Below, one piece after another: positions 57,960-64,000 of a DNA stretch of 64,000 nt (position 1 is its first letter; the number at the start of each line of letters is the position of its first letter). The translations under genes were made by a program, and so were the position numbers. The notes beneath the pieces are model-generated. The model did not search any database. It saw nothing but the letters and a program-made list of their open reading frames with translations, and was not told the DNA's origin. The stretch spans positions 868,001-932,000 of the forward strand of contig PVNU02002850.1 in assembly GCA_003013855.2 (NCBI GenBank), read 5' to 3'. This DNA comes from Liriodendron chinense. Taxonomy: Eukaryota > Streptophyta > Magnoliopsida > Magnoliales > Magnoliaceae.

Positions 57960-60129
57960 TGTTAGAACTGAAAATGCAGCAATTATATTTTCTATGTATT
58001 GTTGCTCTGGGGTTCTGAGTAATAGAAACATTTATTGACAATCACAAGTATTCATAAAAGGTACACAAGAAGAGATATCGCGAGGCGAATTTTATTCCAG
58101 AGATTTTGAGATCTTGTACATTCCAGGATATGGTCTGGTACGAGCCCTTAATTACATCGAATGATCGATGAGACTTGATTAAAAGGCATAAGACTAGTTA
58201 GTAAAAACTATGGTCTTAGAGTTTGTGGTCGTAGAGACCTGTATTTGTTATAGACTGGGCCATCTTTGTGTTAGCCAGATGTTTTTATCCCATATTCTAG
58301 CCGGAGATCCGGGCTAAGACTATCAGGATTTCTAACTGAGAGGGACGACTTTGGGCTCGCGCCTGTCATGTTTGGACAGGTGACCTTGAGAAGTCCGATC
58401 TACAGTTGTATGTACCTGAGTAGCCCAACCGACGGATGCCGTTTGAATGGGTAGGGCATCGACTATTGTGTTGTGGTAGTTCATAACAATTGCTTTGTAA
58501 GAAATTAGAACTCTTTAGTATGGTTTATTGTGGTGATCATAATCTTGTTTGTCTAGTTTTTTACCTTAATCAGATCATATTATGATAATACGTATGAGAA
58601 TGTTACATTGACATGATTTTGGACATTGGCGACCTCTTTCTGAGGAAATTACTCCGTTTATCGTGTTGAATTAGATCAGACTCTGAAGGTTTGCATTCTG
58701 CTCGTTACGTATCTCGAATGGGTTATTTAACTGTTCAATTGCGTCCGGAATGCTTGAAATACCCAAAATAGGCCTTAACATGGCCTGGAACACTTAAAAT
58801 GAGGTCCGATGCACCCCGAAATGTCTTCTGAAATATGCTGATTTTTTGGGTGCGTCAAATCAAATTTATGGGTGTGTTGAACAATTTTTTAGGTGTGTCG
58901 ACCTTCAACGCGTCAAGTCAAATTTATGGATGCATCAAGCCATTTTATGGATGCGTTGAAGTTCAATACACCTTTAAGTTAATTTTCAGTCTTTGCTGAA
59001 TTTATGAGTACGTCGAGCTGATTTTATGGACACATCAAGCCATTTTATAGATGCGTCGAACTTCGATGCATCTTGAAATTGTTCGTCTGACTTTGTTTAA
59101 TTTATGGATGCGTCGAGCTGATTTTATGGACTCGTCAAACCATTTTATGGATGTGTTGCCACACTTGTAATTTGTAGGATTCGGACCTGCGGTGATCTGG
59201 TCGGAGTAATTTTCCGGTGAAAGATACCGGTGATCGGAAAGGAATTTCGGTGACTGAGAAAGTTTTTTGGCAGTTGGAAAGGAATTCCGGCGAGGGTTTT
59301 TAGCAAAAAATCCCAAGTACCCAGGGAATAATAGCTCTCTCTCTCTCTTAATGCGTACAAATGAATAGTGTAGGGGGGTATTTATACCCGAAAATACTGA
59401 AAAACGACCAATGAGGGGTTGCCACGTATGATGCACCCTGAAAAGTCTTCGACGCACCCAAAAAATAAGTGCGTGGGAGCTTCGACGCATCCTAAAATGA
59501 TGTTCTGAAATATGTTAATTTTTTTGGTGCGCCGAGCTATTTTTCATGTGCGTTGACCTATTTTTCGGGTGCGTCGACCTCCGATGCATCTTTCCTAGTG
59601 AATTTATGGGTGCGTCAAGCTATTTTTGGACGCGTCGAAGTATTTTTCGGATGCGTTAAAGTTTAATTCACCCTGACATTGAAGTTTTTAATTTAGTTGA
59701 ATTTATGAACGTGTCAACCTAATTTTTTGGGTGCGTCAAGCCATTTTATGGACGTGTTAAAGGCCCAATGCATCCTTAAATGTTTGTTGAATTTTGATGA
59801 ATTTAAGGGTGTGTCAAGCAGAATAAAAAGGTGCATTGACGGACTTTCTGTCAATGTCTTTTGGGTTTTGTAAAATGAAGGGTTTGCGAGGCCCGCTTAT
59901 TGATAAATAGTCATGCACTGCTTATCGTAATTCATAATGAAGACGTTTGCTTGATTTTGGATGGTTTCGATCACGGTGATTCGTGGAGTCCGCCGGTGAA
60001 AATGGCTAAGTACCGAATCTTTTACAAATCTCAATATATATGTGCATTGAGTGGTATTTTATATTATTTCCTTGAAGTACGTGCATATTTTATTTGCTTT
60101 TGAGGATAACAACTTTTGAGACCCCAATA
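57960..60129 (-). mobile_element. Long LTR (2170 bp), minus orientation, rich in GGGTGCGTC words
   Basis: On the minus strand it starts TATTGGGGTCTCAAAAG at 60129 and ends TTCTAACA at 57960, where it breaks Copia-C. It aligns, reversed, with 62373-64000 over its whole visible length, including TATTTATA (59379-59386; a TATAAATA box on the minus strand) about 745 bp from its start. Plus-strand GGRTGCGTC words recur roughly every 28-40 bp from 58845 to 59840. A purine-rich minus-strand GGAGGGGCATC next to its start suits a 3' LTR. The frames here are not genes. Confidence 0.78.
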
Positions 60130-60363
60130 GATGCCCCTCCGGTGCGTTGTGGTGGACGTGCGACAGTTCAACGTAACGCACTGGACTTCCGGGTCCCTGC
60201 TATAAATAGATAAGATATCTTCATTTTCATTTATTCCCGTTCTTCACTACGCATTTGCTCTGCCTTTGACGCACCTTTTTATTTGCCAACGCATCCAAAA
60301 AAGGTCACCAACGCAACCAAAAAAGGTCACACGCACCCTTTTATTCAAGTGATGAGATTTTCT
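60130..60363. other. Spacer with plus-strand TATAAATA
   Basis: TATAAATAGATAAG at 60201-60214 looks like a plus-strand core promoter 160 bp before the hairpin array, followed by a CT-rich stretch (TTCATTTATTCCCGTTCTTC). Confidence 0.4.
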
Positions 60364-61014
60364 GGGTGCATCAGGCTTTGACGTACCCAAGTATTTGACA
60401 ACTTGACGCACCCCTCGTCAAATCTTGGGGAAACTTTTGGATTTTAAAGGTGCATCAAGTGTGACGCACCCAAATATGCAAACTTGGGGAAATTGTCGGA
60501 TTTTAAGGATGCGTCAGGCCTTGACGCACCCCTCGTCAATGTTGGGGAAACCCTTTGAATTTTAAGGGTGCGTCAGACTTGACACACCCAAATATGTAAA
60601 CTTCGGGGAATTGTTGTGGAGTTTAAGGGTGTGTCGGGCTTGACGCACCACTCGTCAAAACTTATAGAGAACTTGCTCATTTTAAAGGTGCGTCGGACCT
60701 GACGCACCCAAATATAAGACTTGTAAGAAATTGATGAATTTTGAGGTGTGTTGGGCCTAACGCACCCAAATATAAGACTTAGGAATTTCATGACTTTTTT
60801 GGGGTGCATCGAGCCTAACGCACCCAAATATTCAAGTTAGGTAGATTTCAAGATTTTGAGGGTGCGTCGAGCCTGACGCACCCAAATTTCAGGCCTTAGA
60901 AAATTTTTCATTTTGACCTTTTTAGAGCTGTGTCAGGCTTGACGCACCCAACTATTGGACTTGGCCATGTGCAATTTATTGACGATTTTTGGGGTGCGTC
61001 AGGTCTGACACACC
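60364..61014. repeat. Array of 11 hairpins, consensus GGGTGCGTC-loop-GACGCACCC
   Basis: Eleven inverted repeats start near 60364, 60449, 60507, 60566, 60627, 60687, 60745, 60801, 60860, 60927 and 60991. Each has left arm GGTGCGTC(A/G), a 4-6 base centre such as GGCT, GACC or GCC, and right arm TGACGCACC(C). Spacing is 56-67 bp apart from the first (85). Several have arms that pair almost perfectly (60507, 60687, 60860). The AT-rich linkers are less similar than the hairpins, so the palindrome is what has been kept or copied. Confidence 0.9.
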
Positions 61015-61401
61015 TATATTCCTGAGCTTGGTATCTTCCTGTTTTTGGGGCCTTTTTATGTATGTGTGGCCTAAGACTGTCTATTATATCTACTTTTTGG
61101 CTGGGCAAAGCTATTCCCATGGTAGTAGGGATTGTTATTTTGAAGGGTACGGGGTCCCGTACTTCTACCATAAGTTTTCATATATACTATCGTTATTCAA
61201 AAGCGGTATTAGGCCTCGTACACTTTAAAACTTTAGACCATGCCTGGCTGAAAATGATATCTTCTGGTGATTTTAGTGATTAACTTAAATAAAGTTTAGG
61301 CGGACTTGATCTGAATGCTTTCATGTGCTTTCTTTCTTTCCCCCTGTTATCAAATCGCCATGGTTCTCAGATCGAGTTCCTAGTCTTGTTTTCAACAGAT
61401 A
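61015..61401. other. Spacer upstream of the orphan ORF
   Basis: No domain-bearing frame. A pyrimidine-rich TTGTTTTCAACAG at 61388-61400 just before the ORF resembles a splice acceptor. Confidence 0.35.
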
Positions 61402-62025
61402 ATGGCCAGAACCCGTGCTTCTCTACACGCTGCTCGTGATTGCCTTCGACGACTTCTTGTTTCTCTCGATCAGCCCAATGCTTGGTCATCCCTTGATATT
61501 TAGCTTGACGAGGTGTCTGATGCTCTGTCTCGGCTAGATGCTGATTCTCGCCCTATCCTGAAGGCTATCTAGAACATCTCCCTCATGGCCTCCATTTTCA
61601 ATGAATATCGTGAAGATACGCTGGATCTGATCGGCGATTTCCCCTTTCGAGAGGAATTGACGATTCTTGAGGCAGCGGAGCCTCCTGTGGCTACTTCCTT
61701 TTACAACTTGTTGGGCAAGTACCATTCTCTACGAAGAGAGAATCGAGCAAATGAGAGACTTCTTGCCGATATCCTTCCATATGCGGCGGAAGTCTGGGAC
61801 CGTCACGCTGGAATTTGGAGGTCAGTGAGGGATGCCTGGAGAAAGCGTCAGAGGCTTGCGGTTAAAATACCTGTTGCAAGACGTCAGGCTAAGCTGGAAT
61901 ATTTGAACCTTCATTTGATAGAGCAACGTATCTCTGATATGATGGATTTGATCTCCAAGGAGATCCGGGTCCAGGCGAAAGTGGATGAACTAAAGGCTTG
62001 GGTTCTTCAACTTTTACAAGACTGA
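61402..62025 (+). pseudogene. Unrecognised helical ORF with two in-frame TAG codons
   Basis: From ATG 61402 (MARTRASLHAARDCLRRLL) the frame runs 207 codons to TGA 62023-62025, broken by TAG at 61501-61503 and 61570-61572. The uninterrupted part (from ATG 61585) is 146 residues, rich in Arg, Glu, Leu and Ala, and predicted by eye to be nearly all helix (YHSLRRENRANERLLADILP, WRSVRDAWRKRQRLAVKI, VQAKVDELKAWVLQLLQD), possibly coiled coil. No zinc finger, protease, RT or transposase motif. Its GC content and codon regularity exceed those of the flanks, so it was a real gene, probably carried by a transposon. I do not recognise the family. Confidence 0.6.
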
Positions 62026-62372
62026 GATCCTTTTTTTACTGTGGGGAAAAGATCCTTGATTTTGTATCACTTTGTGATGAACTTAATCTCTCAGATGTCT
62101 TTGAACAATCATGATAATTAAAGTATTCTCACATTATTTTCATGGTTAATGAATGATGATCCAACTCTTCCCTCTTCTCTCTCACCTCTTCTTGTTTGTA
62201 TGTGTGCTGATGATATCGGGTTATGAATGTTGTCACATTATTTCCTTCTTTGTTGGTTTTGGGTGTAATTTATCGAAGTCCTAGTTTATTTATCTGGGAT
62301 TTGTATCTTTTTTCTTTTCTACTTTGTATTCTTTCGGATCTTGTGAATGCTGATTTCTTTCTGCATGCACTT
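62026..62372. other. Spacer downstream of the orphan ORF
   Basis: T-rich DNA without recognised features, ending at the start of the right LTR. Confidence 0.4.
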
Positions 62373-64000
62373 TGTTGGGGTCCCAAAAGTCAGTACCCTC
62401 TAAAACAAATCGACTGGGCACGTGCTTCGAGAAAATTCCACAAAACACTACCCGACGCACCCAAAATACCTAGTTTTGCAAAGGATCCAGTACTTAGCCA
62501 TTTTCTCCGGTGGACCCCACGGATCACCGTGATCGAAACCGACCAGAATCAAGCGGGGCCATCCTTCATGAATTATGATAAGCAGTGCATGGCGATTCAC
62601 CGGGAAACGGGCCCCACAGGCCCTCCGTTTTGCAAAACCCAAATTTGCAAAACACGAGTACGTCAAGCGCACCCAATTATTCAGCTTGACGCACCCTTAA
62701 ATTCATGAAAATTCAACAAGTGGTTTAAGATGTATTTCACCTCTGACGCATCCGAAAAATAGCTTGACGCATCCAAAAAATACCTCCGACGCGTCCGTAA
62801 ATTCAGGAAATACGTAACAGCAATTTCGGGGTGCATTGTACGCCAACGCACCCTAAAATTGTCCGACGCACCCATAAAATCACGAATGACCAACATGGCA
62901 TTTTTTGGGTGCATTGTACCTCAACGCACCCGAAAATGGCTCGACGCACCCATAAAATCAACACATCTCAAAATCTCATTTCGGGGTGCGTCAGAGTCCC
63001 CACGCGTCCATTTAAGGGTGCGTCAAGGTATTTTTGGGGTGCGTCATACGTGGCAGGTCCTCATTGGCTGTTGTCCGGTATTCTCGGGTATAAATACCCC
63101 CCCACTATTCATTTGTACAGATTACGAGAGACAGAGAGAGAGATTATCCCCTGAGCATCTGAATTTTGCCGCCGGAAACCCTCGCCGGAATCCCTTTCCG
63201 ACAGCCGGAAAACTTTCTCGGTGACCGGAATTCTTTTCCGATCGCCTGTATCTTCCACCGGAAGGTCACACCGGCCAACACCACCGCAGGTCCGAATCAT
63301 AAAAATCATAAGTACGATGGCGCACCTAAAAAAATAGGTCGACGCATCGTAAAATCAACAAAAAACGGACATGTATTTTCAGGGTGCATTGTACCTCAAC
63401 GCACCCGAAAATAGCTCGACGCACCCGAAAAATCAGCAAAATGCGGATTTGTATTTTTAAGGTGCATTGGATCCCAACGCACTTGAAAATAACTCGACGC
63501 ACCCGAAAAATCAGCAAAATGCGGATTTGTATTTTTAAGGTGCATTGTACCTCAACGCACCCGAAAATAGCTCGACGCACCCGAAAAATCAGCAAAATAC
63601 GGATTTGTATTTTAAGGTGCATTGGATCCCAACGCACCTGAAAATAACTCGACGCACCCGTAAAATCAACAAAAAGCGGATATGTATTTTCAGGGTGCGT
63701 TGGACTCCCACGCACCCGAAAAATCAGCCAATTTCGGAACATGTTCAGGAGTGCACCGGACTCAATTTTAAGTATTTTCAAGTGCCGTTTGAGCCTATCT
63801 TGGGTATTTCGAGCGTTCCGGACGTAATGGAATGGTCAAATAGACATTCCAGGACCTCTAAATGAGTAGAATTGCACATCTTCAAAGTTCGATCTGATTC
63901 GCCACGATGAACGAAACATCTTCTCGAAAGGGACGTCGCCAACATCCAGGACTATGCGAACATGTCATCATTTGTATATACTGTCAAGATGTGACCCGAT
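62373..64000 (+). mobile_element. Second copy of the long LTR, plus orientation, runs off the window
   Basis: Starts TGTTGGGGTCCCAAAAG and aligns to the reverse complement of 57960-60129. Landmarks: ATCACCGTGATCGAAACCGA (62523), CATTGG (63062), TATAAATA (63089-63096, ~716 bp from the start), CCGGAA-rich leader (63170-63260), CACCGCAGGTCCGAATC (63282), CTTGGGTATTTCGAGC (63798), GACGTCGCCAACATCCAGG (63931). GACGCACCC words are frequent at 62450-63720; 63370-63720 is a local tandem block with ~75-80 bp period. By comparison with the left copy, about 0.5 kb should lie beyond 64000. Confidence 0.78.
63370..63725. repeat. ~75-80-bp tandem repeat within the right LTR
   Basis: Five successive units of the form TTTTAAGGTGCATTG ... 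CAACGCACCCGAAAATA ... CTCGACGCACCCG ... ATCAGCAAAATGCGGAT. Two facing motifs (GGTGCATTG and CAACGCACC) make each unit a potential hairpin. The minus-strand frame 63326-63781 is a translation of this repeat, not a gene. Confidence 0.85.

Noticed and set aside
60364..61014. Tandem rho-independent terminators
   Set aside because: Hairpins are evenly spaced, lack U-tracts, and the context is eukaryotic LTR DNA.
63326..63781. 151-codon minus ORF with internal peptide repeats
   Set aside because: Translation of a non-coding ~75-80-bp tandem repeat inside an LTR; repeats in several frames are equally open.

Overview
The window is nuclear DNA of a flowering plant. The evidence is two spliced exons of a plant RNA-dependent RNA polymerase gene with GT-AG borders, surrounded almost entirely by plant-type LTR retrotransposons (Ty3/gypsy chromoviruses and Ty1/copia), LINEs, hAT elements and MITEs, many nested in one another. 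There are no bacterial operons, rRNA genes, convincing tRNA genes or CRISPR arrays. The very long TE-filled intron fits a large-genome lineage such as a magnoliid, but the species cannot be named from this sequence.

The one host gene I recognise is RDR2 (minus strand). Exon 1 (45810 down to 45229, 194 codons) carries the N-terminal RNA-recognition-like region. Exon 2 (20668 down to 18768, 633 codons plus 2 nt) carries the linker and most of the RdRP domain. They join in phase 0 across an intron of 24,560 bp. Exon 2 ends at a clean GT donor just before the block that should hold the DLDGD catalytic motif. That last third is not found in 1-18767, so either a second intron is at least 18.7 kb long or the gene is broken. 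RDR2 makes the double-stranded RNA that feeds 24-nt siRNAs and RNA-directed DNA methylation, so the gene for TE silencing is itself packed with the TEs it would silence.

Layout from the left. 1-627: two copies of a GTGTGAAG-rich repeat. 628-6802: a decayed hAT element with a 155-bp tandem array and a transposase pseudogene, cut off at its 3' end. 6803-8455: gypsy pol fragment, fused to a copia fragment (8456-9373). 10820-17771: a copia element (minus) whose 5' LTR was split by a gypsy-type solo LTR (15899-17667), itself split by a hAT MITE (16333-16838). 18768-20668: RDR2 exon 2. 20669-45228: RDR2 intron 1, holding a LINE scrap, a young chromovirus Gypsy-1 (22347-29415, TSD GCATG), a LINE (31345-40610) split by Gypsy-2 (32459-39315, TSD CTTAT), and an internally deleted Gypsy-3 (41135-44670) with a Harbinger-like MITE in one LTR. 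45229-45810: RDR2 exon 1, with its promoter to about 45930.

Upstream of RDR2, a copia relic (46880-57959) has been split twice by one LTR family: a gag-only TR-GAG-like element (49260-55327) and a solo LTR (55988-57867, TSD ATCTC). From 57960 to the end lie two inverted, diverging copies of a roughly 2.2-kb LTR rich in GGGTGCGTC / GACGCACCC motifs. The 2.2 kb between them contains an 11-unit array of near-perfect hairpins (60364-61014) and an unrecognised helical ORF (61402-62025). That unit is the least explained part of the window.
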